Source: Bradyrhizobium genosp. L
Lineage (GTDB): Bacteria > Pseudomonadota > Alphaproteobacteria > Rhizobiales > Xanthobacteraceae
Direction of reading: 5' to 3'
DNA: 64,000 nucleotides
Assembly: GCF_015624485.1 (NCBI RefSeq)
Contig: NZ_CP061378.1
Coordinates: 2,418,001 to 2,482,000 of the forward strand
Positions 52,609 through 61,616 of the stretch are shown in pieces. The notes below the pieces were generated by a model. It saw only the letters and a program-made list of their open reading frames with translations, was not told where the DNA came from and searched no databases. The stretch's first letter is position 1, and the number at the start of each line of letters is the position of its first letter. Both the position numbers and the translations under genes were made by a program.

Positions 52609-54120
52609 TTACCCCACCCGCCATTCCAGCATGCCGTCGACGGCGGTGACGATGTCGCCGGTCGTCCCGACCGGCGTCCGCTCCATGTTCTGCAAATGCT
52701 CGAGCGTCCCCGTGTCGCTCGCCGGCACGCGGCCGAGCGTGCGGCGGCCGTCCTCGGTGCGCAGCATGGTGACGCCGTGCTCGACTTCGCCATTGCCGCG
52801 ATAGATCACGGTGAAAGCCTCGACCTTGCCCTTGCCGCGCGCGTCCGTCGTGAACTCGGGCACTGTGCCGCGATGGCGATCGGCCTCCGCCTGCACTGAG
52901 GTCGCCTGCTTCAACTCTGCCTGCGGTGCCACGCGCGACAGCACCAGGCCGTGATGCTTGGTGACGAACCCGCCCTGGCCATAGAGCAGGCCGAGCGTGC
53001 CGCCGCTTCTCAATTTGCGCACCATCGCGCAGGCCGCATGTGTCATGTAGGTGTTGAGCGGCGCGCCGAAGAAGGTGAGGCCGCCGGTGACGGTCGGCTG
53101 CACGTCGGCGCCCAGGCCCAGCGTCCGCCGTGCCATCTTCGGCACGCAGGGGAAGCAGCTGTAGAGCTCGATCGCGTCGAATTTCCTGCCGTCGCCCTCG
53201 ACGAGGTCCATGACCGCCTTCAGCACCGCGGTCTGCGCGTGGCTCTCGACGAACTGGTCGCGGATCAAATAGTCGCGCGGCTCTTCCGCCGACGCGCCGC
53301 CGAGCGGATAGATCAGTCTGTCTTCCGGCACGCCGGCGGCGCGCGCCTTGGCCAGGCTGGTGAGGATCAGTGCGCCGCCCATGTTCACGGTCGGGTTCGC
53401 CACCATCAGTTTGGTGTAGGGCCAGGCGATCATCCGATTGTCCGGCGTCGCCGTCGTGATCTCCTCGCCGGTGAAAGACTTCTTCAGCCACGAGTTCGGA
53501 TTGCCGGCCGCAACCCGCGCATAGGTCGCCCACAAGTCGCCTGACTCCTTGAGCGCTTCGCGCGGCGCCTGGCCCCATGCCGCCGACGTCGCGGATTCAT
53601 ACAGCGGATAGACCGTGATCGGCCTGAACACGCCGAGCGTCACCGCCATCGGCTTCTGGTATGCGGCGCCGCGTTTCGGCTCCTCGACGTCATGCGTGAA
53701 CGGCGTCCACGGCAGCTCGACGCCGGCGCGCTGCGCCTTGGTCGCGGTCGACTGGGCCTCGGCGCCGCACACCGCGGCGACGCTGCATTCGCCGCGCGCG
53801 ATGCGTTGCGCCGCCTCGTGCAGATAGCGGATCGGGCTCTCGCCGCCGACCGGGCCGTAGTAGAGGTGTGCTGGCGCAATGCCGAGCCGCTGCGCCAGTT
53901 GCTTCTCGGGATCGCGGTAGCGCCAGCTCAGGAAGTTGACGACGTCGAGCGACTGCACCTCGGAGAGCAGCCTTGCGCCGCTATCGGCCTCGGCGCGCTG
54001 CAGCGCTTGCTCGAGCAGCGTGAGCGGTTCGAGTCCTGCCGCGATGTCTTTCGGACGATCGACGATTTCGCCGACGCCGACGATGACGGGAATGCGGTCT
54101 TCGGGGATGCTGTTCGACAT
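52609..54120 (-). CDS. thiolase-like acetyl-CoA acetyltransferase family protein
   Basis: A 503-residue thiolase-fold protein of the SCP-x/acetyl-CoA acetyltransferase-like group. VAAVCGAEAQST near residue 118 is the likely nucleophile Cys region, YSCFPCVPK is a second Cys-containing segment, and HAACAMVRKLR with GLLYGQGGF occupies the C-terminal active-site area. A C-terminal extension of about 90 residues resembles an OB-type domain. It probably acts on acyl-CoA, but the classical His and Cys pair is not clear enough to fix thiolytic activity. It is monocistronic, flanked by repeats, and starts 141 bp from the next gene. Confidence 0.78.
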   Translation of the reverse strand: MSNSIPEDRIPVIVGVGEIVDRPKDIAAGLEPLTLLEQALQRAEADSGARLLSEVQSLDVVNFLSWRYRDPEKQLAQRLGIAPAHLYYGPVGGESPIRYLHEAAQRIARGECSVAAVCGAEAQSTATKAQRAGVELPWTPFTHDVEEPKRGAAYQKPMAVTLGVFRPITVYPLYESATSAAWGQAPREALKESGDLWATYARVAAGNPNSWLKKSFTGEEITTATPDNRMIAWPYTKLMVANPTVNMGGALILTSLAKARAAGVPEDRLIYPLGGASAEEPRDYLIRDQFVESHAQTAVLKAVMDLVEGDGRKFDAIELYSCFPCVPKMARRTLGLGADVQPTVTGGLTFFGAPLNTYMTHAACAMVRKLRSGGTLGLLYGQGGFVTKHHGLVLSRVAPQAELKQATSVQAEADRHRGTVPEFTTDARGKGKVEAFTVIYRGNGEVEHGVTMLRTEDGRRTLGRVPASDTGTLEHLQNMERTPVGTTGDIVTAVDGMLEWRVG

Positions 54121-54164
54121 TCTTGTTCTTATGCCCTGAGATTAGACTCGATGTTCGTTCTATG

Positions 54165-54250
54165 CGTCATTGCGAGCGAAGCGAAGCAATCCATTCCACC
54201 GCGTACGCGGAGCGGTGGATTGCTTCGTCGCTGCGCTCCTCGCAATGACG
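54165..54250. repeat. CGTCATTGCGAGC inverted-repeat element
   Basis: Arms CGTCATTGCGAGCGAAGC and its near-complement ending CGCAATGACG, with inner arms GCAATCCA and TGGATTGC, form a hairpin of about 86 bp between two minus-strand genes. Confidence 0.8.
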
Positions 54251-54261
54251 GGGAGGGACTG

Positions 54262-55395
54262 TTACTCCGCCACCAGCGCATTCATGTGCTCGACGGCTTC
54301 GGCAAAATCCTCCTTGAACTCCTGCACCACGGCGCCGGCCGATTTCACGCTGTCGATCAGGCCGACGCCCTGGCCGACGAAATAGCTGACGAGGTCGCGC
54401 GCCTTGACGTTGCCGGCGGCTGCCGAGCGGTCGATGGCGTTGAAGGCGTCGCGGCTGATGATGCTCTGCAGCGGCATCGGCAGCGCGCCGGGGCTGTCGG
54501 GCGCGCGCTCCCATGCATCGGTCCAGACCGAGCGGAGCTGTCGCGCCGGCTTTCCGGTGCGGCCCTTCGAGCGCACCGCGTCGCGCGAGGAGGCCGCGAT
54601 CATCTTCTCGCGGAAGATCTCCGAAGTCTCAGACTCGACCGTGGCAAGCCACACCGATCCGGTCCAGGCCCCGGCCGCGCCCATTGCCATGCAGGCCGCC
54701 ATCTGCCTGCCCGTCATGATGCCGCCGGCCGCCAGCACCGGCACATCGCGGATCGGTTTGATCGCCTTGATCACCTCGGGCACCAGCACCATGGTCGAGA
54801 CCTCGCCGCAATGGCCGCCGGCCTCGGTGCCCTGCACCACGAGGATATCGACGCCAGCCGCGACCTGGCGCAGCGCGTGCTCCTTGGCGCCGACGAGAGC
54901 TGCAACCGGCACGCCATGGGCGCGGCCGCGCTCGATCATCGTCTTCGGCGGGACGCCGAGCGCATTCGCAATCAGCTTGATCGGATGACGGAAGGAGACG
55001 TCGAGCAGCTGCAGCGCAGTCTCGCCGTCGAACGGCTGCGGCGCGTTGTCGGCGACGTTGCTGGTCGCGAGCTCGATGTCGTGCTTCTTGAGCAGATTGC
55101 GGGTGAAGTCGCGGTGCTCCGGCGAGATGCGCGCCTCCAGGCTCTTCCAGGTGACGTTCTTCTCGCCCGCGGTCGAGATGTTTTCCGGGATCAGCACGTC
55201 GATGCCATAGGGCTTGCCGTCGACATGGGCGTCGATCCACTTCAGCTCCTGCTCGAGCGTATCAGGGGAATGCGCGGTGGCGCCGAGCACGCCGAAGCCG
55301 CCGGCGCGGCTGACCGCCGCCACCACGTCGCGGCAATGGCTGAAGGCGAGCAGGGGGAATTCGATCCCCAGCATGTCGCAGATCGGTGATTTCAT
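54262..55395 (-). CDS. nitronate monooxygenase-like flavoprotein
   Basis: A 377-residue TIM-barrel FMN protein of the 2-nitropropane dioxygenase/nitronate monooxygenase family. GGFGVLGATAHSP is near the N-terminus, VVQGTEAGGHCGE includes the catalytic His, and VLAAGGIMTGRQMAACMAMGAAG is the phosphate loop (shown in part as AAGGIMTGRQM). The central insert near residue 60-110 is longer than in small NMO proteins. It may detoxify nitronates or act as an enoyl-reductase-like flavoenzyme; the family is broad. It begins 12 nt after the 54165 repeat ends and stands alone. Confidence 0.8.
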   Translation of the reverse strand: MKSPICDMLGIEFPLLAFSHCRDVVAAVSRAGGFGVLGATAHSPDTLEQELKWIDAHVDGKPYGIDVLIPENISTAGEKNVTWKSLEARISPEHRDFTRNLLKKHDIELATSNVADNAPQPFDGETALQLLDVSFRHPIKLIANALGVPPKTMIERGRAHGVPVAALVGAKEHALRQVAAGVDILVVQGTEAGGHCGEVSTMVLVPEVIKAIKPIRDVPVLAAGGIMTGRQMAACMAMGAAGAWTGSVWLATVESETSEIFREKMIAASSRDAVRSKGRTGKPARQLRSVWTDAWERAPDSPGALPMPLQSIISRDAFNAIDRSAAAGNVKARDLVSYFVGQGVGLIDSVKSAGAVVQEFKEDFAEAVEHMNALVAE

Positions 55396-55548
55396 CGATG
55401 GTCTCTCCCGACGGCCGCTTCTCGTGCTTCTCGGCGTGCCGCAACGCTAGCATGCGCCGCCGCCAAGCCAAGCGGGTTTCGGCCGGGCCGATCTTGCGTG
55501 CAGGCGCTGTGCCAGGGACGCATTCCGCTCCATAGAAAAAGCAGGCTT

Positions 55549-55580
55549 CGCAGGGTGGGCAAAGCGCAGCGTGCCCACCA
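55549..55580. repeat. half of a CGTAGGGTGGG element
   Basis: CGCAGGGTGGGCAAAGCGC followed by AGCGTGCCCACCA matches the first half of the elements at 52511 and 57608; the second half is missing. It lies in the 237-bp gap between the divergent flavoprotein and GST genes; the rest of the gap holds no gene. Confidence 0.7.
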
Positions 55581-55632
55581 TGTAGTGCACGTATCTTATC
55601 GGACCGAGCAAGATCGCAACCAGGAGCCAACT

Positions 55633-56517
55633 GTGACCGACACCCCCGCCTACGAGCCGCCAAAAGTCTGGACCTGGAACAAGGACAGCGGCGGACGCTT
55701 CGCCAGCATCAACCGGCCGATCGCCGGCCCCACCCATGACAAGGAATTGCCGGTCGGCCGCCATCCGCTGCAACTCTATTCGCTGGCGACGCCGAATGGC
55801 GTCAAGGTCACCGTGATGCTGGAGGAGCTTTTGGCAGCGGGCCACACCGGCGCCGAATACGACGCCTGGCTGATCAAGATCGACGGCAATCAGTTCGGCA
55901 GCGGCTTCGTCGGCGTCAATCCGAACTCGAAAATCCCGGCGCTGATGGACCGCAGCACGGCGGAGCCGATTCGGGTGTTCGAATCCGGCTCGATCCTGGT
56001 TTATCTCGCGGAAAAGTTCGGCGCGTTCCTGCCGACCGACGTCAAGACCCGTGCGGAAACCTTCTCCTGGCTGTTCTGGCAGATGGGCGCCGCGCCCTAT
56101 CTCGGCGGCGGCTTCGGGCACTTCTACGCCTATGCGCCGACCAAGATCGAATACGCCATCGACCGCTTCGCGATGGAGGTGAAGCGTCAACTCGACGTGC
56201 TCGACCGCCGGCTCGCCGACAACGAATATCTCGCCGGCAACGTCTACACCATCGCCGACATGGCGGTGTGGCCGTGGTACGGCAGCCTCGCCAAGGGCCT
56301 GCTCTACGGCGCCTCCGGCGAATTCCTCTCGGTGCAAGATTACAAGAACGTGCAGCGCTGGACCGACGCGATCGCCGCGCGGCCCGCGGTGAAGCGCGGC
56401 CGCATGGTCAACCGCACCTGGGGCGAGCCGTCGAGCCAGCTCCACGAGCGGCACGACGCCGGCGATTTCGACACGCAGACACAGGACAAGATCGGCGAGG
56501 GCGCGGCGACGTCGTAA
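55633..56517 (+). CDS. glutathione S-transferase, YghU type
   Basis: A 294-residue GST of the YghU class. A 50-residue N-terminal extension precedes the thioredoxin fold; SLATPNGVKV holds the active-site Thr-Pro-Asn pattern seen in YghU and YfcG, and PALMDR with ESGSILVYLAEKF is the glutathione site. The helical domain starts near residue 145. GTG 55633 is chosen because CAGGAG stands seven bases upstream; earlier in-frame codons run through the repeat at 55549 and are rejected. Disulfide-bond reductase activity using glutathione is known for YghU. Confidence 0.87.
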   Translation: MTDTPAYEPPKVWTWNKDSGGRFASINRPIAGPTHDKELPVGRHPLQLYSLATPNGVKVTVMLEELLAAGHTGAEYDAWLIKIDGNQFGSGFVGVNPNSKIPALMDRSTAEPIRVFESGSILVYLAEKFGAFLPTDVKTRAETFSWLFWQMGAAPYLGGGFGHFYAYAPTKIEYAIDRFAMEVKRQLDVLDRRLADNEYLAGNVYTIADMAVWPWYGSLAKGLLYGASGEFLSVQDYKNVQRWTDAIAARPAVKRGRMVNRTWGEPSSQLHERHDAGDFDTQTQDKIGEGAATS

Positions 56518-56544
56518 AGTTCGTTGCGAGGCCGTCTCGCTTCA

Positions 56545-56677
56545 CCTCGCCCCGCCTGCGGGGAGAGGTCGAAATTCGGGCGCAGCCTGCATTTCGGGTG
56601 AGGGGAGTCTCCGCGAATACGTCTGCTCGCGTCTACGTGGTGAGAGCCCCTCTCCTCGCAAGAGCGGGGCGAGGGAG
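56545..56677. repeat. CCTCGCCCC inverted-repeat element
   Basis: Arms around CCTCGCCCCGCCTGCGGGGA and, at the far side, TCGCAAGAGCGGGGCGAGG, with an inner repeat GAAATTCGGGCGCAGC and GCATTTCGGGTGAGGGG. About 130 bp; it fills the gap between the convergent GST and acetyltransferase genes. Confidence 0.65.
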
Positions 56678-56685
56678 CTGAGAGA

Positions 56686-56961
56686 TCACGCCAGCAGATC
56701 GTCATACTCCGGGTTCTTCTTCATGAAGCCCTGGATGAACTCGCATGTGACGACGAGCTTGCGGCCCTGCGTGCGCACCGCATCGAGCGTGGCGCGTGCG
56801 ATCTTCGAGCCGATGCCGCGGCCGCCGAGCTCCGGCGGCACTTCGGTGTGGACCAGCGTGATCGTATCAGGCGTCTTGCGATAGACGACGAAGGCGGTCG
56901 CGCCGTCGACCTGAAGCTCGAACCGGGTTTGCGCCTCGTTGTCGCGGAAAGTGTCGCTCAT
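56686..56961 (-). CDS. small GNAT-family N-acetyltransferase (YjdJ-like)
   Basis: A 91-residue protein with the compact acetyltransferase core. LVHTEVPPELGGRGIGSKIA near residue 36 is the acetyl-CoA pyrophosphate loop (R/Q-x-x-G-x-G/A pattern as GGRGIG), and CEFIQGFMKKNPEYDDL is the usual C-terminus of this small family. It starts 14 nt after the flavin reductase stop, so the two form a minus-strand pair. The substrate is unknown. It is near the typical length for this family, so it is not truncated. Confidence 0.85.
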   Translation of the reverse strand: MSDTFRDNEAQTRFELQVDGATAFVVYRKTPDTITLVHTEVPPELGGRGIGSKIARATLDAVRTQGRKLVVTCEFIQGFMKKNPEYDDLLA

Positions 56962-56975
56962 TCTGCCGTCCTCGA

Positions 56976-57590
56976 TTATGTCTTGGCGCCTTCCGCCGGC
57001 GGAAACACCACGCGGTCGTCGGTGCGGCAGTAGCGGTCGGCGAACATGCGGCCGATCGGGTGATAGCGCTCCATGTGCACGCGCATCGCATCGTGATCCC
57101 ACAATTCGTCTCTGACGTGGAAGTGGATGCCTTCGCCCATGATGAGCTGGCGGTCGCCGTTGACGTCGATCAGCTTCCAGGTCTTGCATTCCATCGCCCA
57201 TGGCGCGTCGGTAAGCCTGGGCACCGCGATCTTGCGCGAGGGCGCAAGCTTCAATCCGAGGTAATCCGGCTCGCCGATCTCCGGCGGAAAGTCGCCGCTG
57301 GTCTCATGCATTGCGCGCGCCAGCGGCTCGTCCGTCAGATGGACCACGAACTCGCCGGTACGCCGGATGTTGACCAGCGTGTCCTTCTCCTTGCCGCCGG
57401 GTCGGCGATTGACCGCGAACATGCAGAGCGGCGGATCCTCGCAGAACACGTTGAAGAACGAGAACGGTGCCGCATTGACCACGCCATTGTCGTCCACGCT
57501 CGTCACCCAGGCGATCGGCCGCGGCAGCACGAACGAGGTCAGCACCTTGTAGCGTTCGCGCTGGGTGAGATCTTCGGGGGCGTATTCCAT
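56976..57590 (-). CDS. flavin reductase-like domain protein
   Basis: A 204-residue FMN-binding split-barrel protein. VLPRPIAWVTSVDDNGVVN near residue 22 and APFSFFNVFCEDPPL are the FMN-site segments of the flavin reductase-like family. It probably reduces or carries FMN for a partner flavoenzyme, or acts as a small oxidoreductase. ATG 57590 is used; the longer in-frame reading would cross the repeat at 57608. It is followed by the acetyltransferase gene. A link with the flavoprotein at 54262 is possible but not shown. Confidence 0.85.
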   Translation of the reverse strand: MEYAPEDLTQRERYKVLTSFVLPRPIAWVTSVDDNGVVNAAPFSFFNVFCEDPPLCMFAVNRRPGGKEKDTLVNIRRTGEFVVHLTDEPLARAMHETSGDFPPEIGEPDYLGLKLAPSRKIAVPRLTDAPWAMECKTWKLIDVNGDRQLIMGEGIHFHVRDELWDHDAMRVHMERYHPIGRMFADRYCRTDDRVVFPPAEGAKT

Positions 57591-57607
57591 GAGACGATCC
57601 CGGATGT

Positions 57608-57697
57608 CGTAGGGTGGGCAAAGCGCAGCGTGCCCACCACTTCTTGCATTGCTCTCGATGGTGGGCACGGCGCAAGCGCGCCTTTGCCCACCCTACG
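57608..57697. repeat. CGTAGGGTGGGCAAAG inverted-repeat element
   Basis: Arms CGTAGGGTGGGCAAAG and CTTTGCCCACCCTACG, inner arms GTGCCCACCA and TGGTGGGCAC. It is complete and about 90 bp, lying between the flavin reductase start and the acyl-CoA dehydrogenase stop. Confidence 0.8.
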
Positions 57698-57716
57698 AAG
57701 CTCGCCCATCCCGACC

Positions 57717-57742
57717 TTCTCCTCGTACGCGGGGAGAAGGGG
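57717..57742. repeat. short CTTCTCC hairpin
   Basis: CTTCTCCTCGTACGCGGGGAGAAG forms a short imperfect hairpin 11 bp beyond the acyl-CoA dehydrogenase stop. It may serve as its 3' end structure. Confidence 0.4.
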
Positions 57743-57752
57743 AAGACGGGTC

Positions 57753-59027
57753 TTACGGCATGCTCAGCTCGTGCCTTCCGACCACCATCCAGTGCACCTC
57801 GTCCGGACCGTCGGCGAAGCGGAGGTGGCGGACGTCCTGGTACATTTCAGCGAGCGGGGTCCATTGCGAGATGCCGGTGGCGCCGTGCATCTGGATCGCC
57901 TGGTCGATCACCTTGCAGGCGCGCTCGGGGATCATCGCCTTCACCATCGAGACCCAGACCCGGGCTTCCTTGTTGCCGAGCACGTCCATCGCCTTGGCCG
58001 CCTTCAGCACCATCAGCCGCATCGATTCGATCTCGCAGCGGGCCTGCGCGATGATCTGCATGTTGCCGCCGAGATGGGCGATCTTCTTGCCGAAGGCTTC
58101 GCGGGTGAGGCCACGCTGCACCATCATGTCGAGCGCCTTCTCGGCCTTACCGATGGTGCGCATGCAGTGATGGATGCGGCCCGGTCCGAGGCGGACCTGC
58201 GAGATCTCGAAGCCGCGGCCTTCGCCGAGCAGCATGTTCTCCTTCGGCACCTTCACATTGTTGAAGCGCAGATGCATGTGGCCGCGCGGCGCGTGGTCGT
58301 GGCCGAACACGTGCATGGGACCCAGGATCTCGACGCCGGGCGTGTCCTTTGGCACCAGGATCTGCGACTGCTGCTTGCTGGGTGCTGCATCCGGATTGGT
58401 CTTCACCATCACGATCATGATCTTGCAGCGGGGATCGCCGAGGCCGGAGATGTAATATTTCTCGCCGTTGATGACCCACTCGTCGCCGACCAGCTTCGCC
58501 GTGGTCGAGATGTTCTTGGCGTCGGAGGAGGCGACGTTTGGCTCGGTCATCGCATAGGCCGAGCGGATCTCGCCGTTGAGCAGCGGCTTCAGCCACTTCT
58601 CCTTCTGCTCCTTGGTGCCGACGCGCTCCAGCACCTCCATGTTGCCGGTGTCGGGCGCCGAGCAGTTCATGGTCTCGGATGCAAGCGGGCTCTTGCCGAG
58701 CTCGGCGGCGATATAGGCGTAGTCGAGGTTGTTGAGGCCGTCGCCGGTTTCGGCGTCGGGCAGGAAGAAATTCCAGAGGCCGACTTCCTTGGCCCTGTCC
58801 TTGGCCTTCTGCAGCACCGCGAGCTGTTGATCGGTGAAGCTCCAGCGGTCGGTCTTCTTCTCGCCGGCGCGATAGAACTCGACCGACATCGGCTCGACCG
58901 TGTCGCGGATGAACTGCTTGACGTGATCGTAGAGCGGCCGGACCTGCTCCGACATGCGCAGATCGTTCAACTCGTCGCCCGGGTTGAGCGTGTAGTTGGT
59001 GGTGCGCGGCACATAGGCGTGTTTCAT
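57753..59027 (-). CDS. acyl-CoA dehydrogenase (LvaC/ACAD11-like candidate)
   Basis: A 424-residue FAD acyl-CoA dehydrogenase. The N-terminal helical domain runs to about residue 145; AYAMTEPNVASSDAKNI is the FAD-binding signature; VGDEWVINGEKYYISG follows; RIHHCMRTIGKAEKALDMM begins the C-terminal helices, and QMHGATGISQWTPLAEMY lies near the end. The start is ATG 59027 with GGGAGAAAC upstream. It is separate by 159 bp from the VOC gene. The family also works with APH-like kinases in 4-hydroxyacyl-CoA breakdown, and such a kinase lies 2.6 kb away. Confidence 0.9.
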   Translation of the reverse strand: MKHAYVPRTTNYTLNPGDELNDLRMSEQVRPLYDHVKQFIRDTVEPMSVEFYRAGEKKTDRWSFTDQQLAVLQKAKDRAKEVGLWNFFLPDAETGDGLNNLDYAYIAAELGKSPLASETMNCSAPDTGNMEVLERVGTKEQKEKWLKPLLNGEIRSAYAMTEPNVASSDAKNISTTAKLVGDEWVINGEKYYISGLGDPRCKIMIVMVKTNPDAAPSKQQSQILVPKDTPGVEILGPMHVFGHDHAPRGHMHLRFNNVKVPKENMLLGEGRGFEISQVRLGPGRIHHCMRTIGKAEKALDMMVQRGLTREAFGKKIAHLGGNMQIIAQARCEIESMRLMVLKAAKAMDVLGNKEARVWVSMVKAMIPERACKVIDQAIQMHGATGISQWTPLAEMYQDVRHLRFADGPDEVHWMVVGRHELSMP

Positions 59028-59134
59028 TGACGTTTCTCCCATCGGCAAAGCCAGCGTTGGCGCGGACAATAGACGTGGGCGGTGCCAAGTGCGAGCACCG
59101 TTTTGCGACGATCGCTACCGCATCGCGGAATATC

Positions 59135-59170
59135 GCGACGGCGTTTCAAACGTTGTTTGAACGCCGTCGC
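59135..59170. terminator. long hairpin between VOC and acyl-CoA dehydrogenase genes
   Basis: GCGACGGCGTT(T)CAAAC pairs with GTTTGAACGCCGTCGC: a 16-bp stem with one bulged T and a three-base loop. It sits 17 nt after the VOC stop. There is no T run on the minus strand, so it may be a stabiliser or rho-assisted terminator. Confidence 0.55.
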
Positions 59171-59186
59171 TCGCGCGGGGCAGGCG

Positions 59187-59564
59187 TCACGCCATGCGGT
59201 GCATCGCGCAGATCTTGTTGCCGTCGAGGTCGCGCAGATAGGCCAGATAAAGCCTTCCGGCAGCGCCCTCGCGCACACCCGGCGGCTCTTCGCACGACTT
59301 GCCACCACCGGCGACGCCGGCCGCATGCCAGGCCTCGACCTGCTCGGGCGAATTGCAGGCAAAGCCGATCGTGCCGCCATTGGCGTGACACGCGGGCTCA
59401 CCGTTGATCGGCTTGGAGACCCCGAAGATGCCCGTCTTCGTAATGTAGAAAATGCGGTGACCGTCGACCCTGGCCGGCCGGACGTCGAGCGTGGCCAGCA
59501 GGCTATCGTAGAACGCCTTGGCCTTGTCGAGATCGTTGGTGCCGATCATCACGTGTGAAAACAT
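59187..59564 (-). CDS. VOC-superfamily (glyoxalase/bleomycin-resistance fold) protein
   Basis: A 125-residue vicinal-oxygen-chelate protein. MFSHVMIGTNDLDKAKAFYD opens the first beta-alpha-beta-beta-beta module (shown in part), GTIGFACNSPEQVEAWH the second, and YLAYLRDLDGNKICAMHR is the usual C-terminal metal strand region. A metal-dependent lyase, dioxygenase or binding function is possible; the family does not tell which. It is monocistronic on the minus strand between a hairpin and a repeat-rich gap. Confidence 0.87.
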   Translation of the reverse strand: MFSHVMIGTNDLDKAKAFYDSLLATLDVRPARVDGHRIFYITKTGIFGVSKPINGEPACHANGGTIGFACNSPEQVEAWHAAGVAGGGKSCEEPPGVREGAAGRLYLAYLRDLDGNKICAMHRMA

Positions 59565-59888
59565 CGGAAATATCTCCCTCTCTTCTTATTGATCGATCAA
59601 ACGGTAGCAGCAGTCTTGCCGCGACGAAAGCAAAACTCTTCCCCTCGTCATTCCGGGGCGCGCGTCTTGGCGCGAGCTCCGAACGACAAGCAAAGCTCGG
59701 ACAGTACAGAATGCGGACCTATGATTTACGAGCGGCGCAACATACTCAGTGTCGTCCCGGCGAAGGCCGGGACCCATAGCCACCGAAGGTGATTGTTACG
59801 CGACGCTGGGGCCACAGCCCGCTTCAACGGCTCGACCCTGTGGTGATGGGTCCCGGCCTTCGCCGGGACGACGGTGATGGAGCGGGCC
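59565..59888. repeat. repeat-filled gap with GTCGTCCCGGCGAAGG element
   Basis: The 324-bp gap contains CGTCATTCCGGGGCGCGCG near 59646 and a long inverted repeat at 59751-59872 whose arms are GTCGTCCCGGCGAAGGCCGGGACCCAT (in part) and its complement. The same arms recur at 63057-63177. No gene is seen here. Confidence 0.75.
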
Positions 59889-60683
59889 CTAAAACGCCGT
59901 ATACCCGCCGTCGATCACAAAACAATCCGCCGTATGATACGACGATGCCTTGCTCATCAGATACACCGCAATGCCGCCGAAATCGCTCGGCTCACCGAAG
60001 CGGCGCACCGGAATCCGCGGCATCACGTTGGCGACGAATTTGTCGTTCGCCATGATGCCGGCGGTCATGTCGCTCTTGATCCAGCCGGGCAGGATCGCAT
60101 TCGCGGTGACGCCGTGGCGGGCGAGCTCGACCGCGAGCGCGCGGCACAGTGCGTTCAGCGCCGCCTTGGTGCCGGCATAATGCTCGTTGCGCGCGGTGCC
60201 GAACAGCGAGGCGAGGCTCGAGGTCGCGACCAGCCGGCCGAATTTGTCGCCGGCCTCGGCGCGCTCGGTCATGTGGCGCGCCGCCGCCTGGAACACGTGG
60301 AACACGCCGTCGAGATTGGTCGCGAACATTTTGCGCCATTCCTCCTCGGTGCGGTCGATGAAGGCGCGCCGTCCGCCGCCGCCGATGCCGGCATTGGCGA
60401 AGCAGCCGTCGACGCGGCCGAATGTGTCCAGCGTCGCCTTCATCGCCGTCTTGACCGAGCCGGGATCGCTGACGTCGCAGAATTGCACATCGACCTTGCC
60501 GGGGCCGGCCGCCATCGAGGCCGCGGCGTTGGCGTTCTTCTCTCCGTTGCGGCCCCAGATCGAGACGTTGCAGCCGGCGGCATTGAGCGCCTGCGCGATG
60601 CCGAGGCCGATGCCGCCATTGCCACCGGTGATGACGGCGACGCGGCCTGAGAGATCGAAGATGCCACTCATTGGGGTTTCCAT
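59889..60683 (-). CDS. short-chain dehydrogenase/reductase (LvaD-like candidate)
   Basis: A 264-residue classical SDR. ITGGNGGIGLG near residue 19 is the dinucleotide loop, ANAGIGGGG the second motif, SSLASLFG and YAGTK contain the catalytic Ser, Tyr and Lys, and CFVIDGGYTAF ends the protein. ATG 60683 is used; ATG 60671 is four residues later. It diverges from the crotonase operon at 60822 across 138 bp. Its position beside the kinase/DUF6285 pair suggests oxidation of a 3-hydroxyacyl-CoA, by analogy with LvaD. Confidence 0.85.
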   Translation of the reverse strand: METPMSGIFDLSGRVAVITGGNGGIGLGIAQALNAAGCNVSIWGRNGEKNANAAASMAAGPGKVDVQFCDVSDPGSVKTAMKATLDTFGRVDGCFANAGIGGGGRRAFIDRTEEEWRKMFATNLDGVFHVFQAAARHMTERAEAGDKFGRLVATSSLASLFGTARNEHYAGTKAALNALCRALAVELARHGVTANAILPGWIKSDMTAGIMANDKFVANVMPRIPVRRFGEPSDFGGIAVYLMSKASSYHTADCFVIDGGYTAF

Positions 60684-60821
60684 TTGCTGTGGCGCGCGTT
60701 AATCGTGCGCCTCAAGAACGGGTCTGGACCAACCATGGACAAGCCCGGCGCAAAAATCAAATATGGGTCGACGTATCAGATGCGACCTACTGCGGTACCA
60801 ACCGCCGAAAGAGAGGAAACC

Positions 60822-61616
60822 ATGCAGTTCAAGCACGTCACGCTCGACTTCGACGGATCGGTCGCGATCCTCAAGCTCGACCATCAGGAGGTCATGAACG
60901 CGGTCTCGATGGACATGCTGGGCGGTCTCGCCGAGGCGCTCGATGCGATCGAGGACAAGCGCGACGAGGTGCGTTGCCTTGTGCTCACCGGCGCCGGCCG
61001 CGCGTTCTGCACCGGCGCCAATCTGCAGGGCCGCAACGCGCAAGCCAAGCCCGGCCGCAGCAATGCCGGCGCCGCGCTCGAGACCGGTTTCCATCCGTTC
61101 CTGCGTCGTTTGCGTAAGCTGCACTGTCCGATCGTGACGGCGGTAAATGGTCCCGCGGCCGGCGCCGGCATGAGCTTCGCCTTGATGGGCGACATGATCC
61201 TGTGCGCGCGCTCGTCCTATTTCCTGCAGGCGTTCCGTCGCATCGGCCTGGTGCCGGATTGCGGCTCGACCTGGCTGTTGCCGCGGCTGATCGGCAAGGC
61301 GCGCTCGGTCGAGCTGTCGCTGCTCGGCGAAAAGCTGCCGGCCGAGAAGGCGCTGGAATGGGGCCTGGTCAACCGCGTCTACGACGATGGCGTGCTGATG
61401 GAGGAGGCGATGAAGCTCGCGCACGACCTCGCCAGCGGCCCGACGGTGGCGCTGTCGCTGATCCGCACACTGTACTGGGACAGCCCGGAAAATTCCTTCG
61501 AGGAGCAGCTCAACCTGGAATTCGAATCGCAGCGCACGGCGGGCAGCACCGAAGACTTCAAGGAAGGCGTCGGCGCGTTCCTCGAGAAGCGACCGGCAAA
61601 GTTCAAAGGCAAATGA
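60822..61616 (+). CDS. enoyl-CoA hydratase/isomerase (PaaG-like)
   Basis: A 264-residue crotonase. The oxyanion-hole segments are GAGRAFCTGANLQ and AAGAGMSFALMGD; the active-site stretch GLVPDCGSTWLLPRL has Asp where PaaG isomerases carry their single catalytic Asp, and lacks the Glu pair of true hydratases. It likely isomerises or otherwise handles an unsaturated acyl-CoA. GAGAGGAAAC precedes ATG 60822, and upstream in-frame readings are not used. The stop overlaps the kinase start by four bases. Confidence 0.87.
   Translation: MQFKHVTLDFDGSVAILKLDHQEVMNAVSMDMLGGLAEALDAIEDKRDEVRCLVLTGAGRAFCTGANLQGRNAQAKPGRSNAGAALETGFHPFLRRLRKLHCPIVTAVNGPAAGAGMSFALMGDMILCARSSYFLQAFRRIGLVPDCGSTWLLPRLIGKARSVELSLLGEKLPAEKALEWGLVNRVYDDGVLMEEAMKLAHDLASGPTVALSLIRTLYWDSPENSFEEQLNLEFESQRTAGSTEDFKEGVGAFLEKRPAKFKGK

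Noticed and set aside
55498..55632. N-terminal extension of the YghU-type GST
   Set aside because: It passes through a dispersed repeat and has no family match; GTG 55633 has a good ribosome site.
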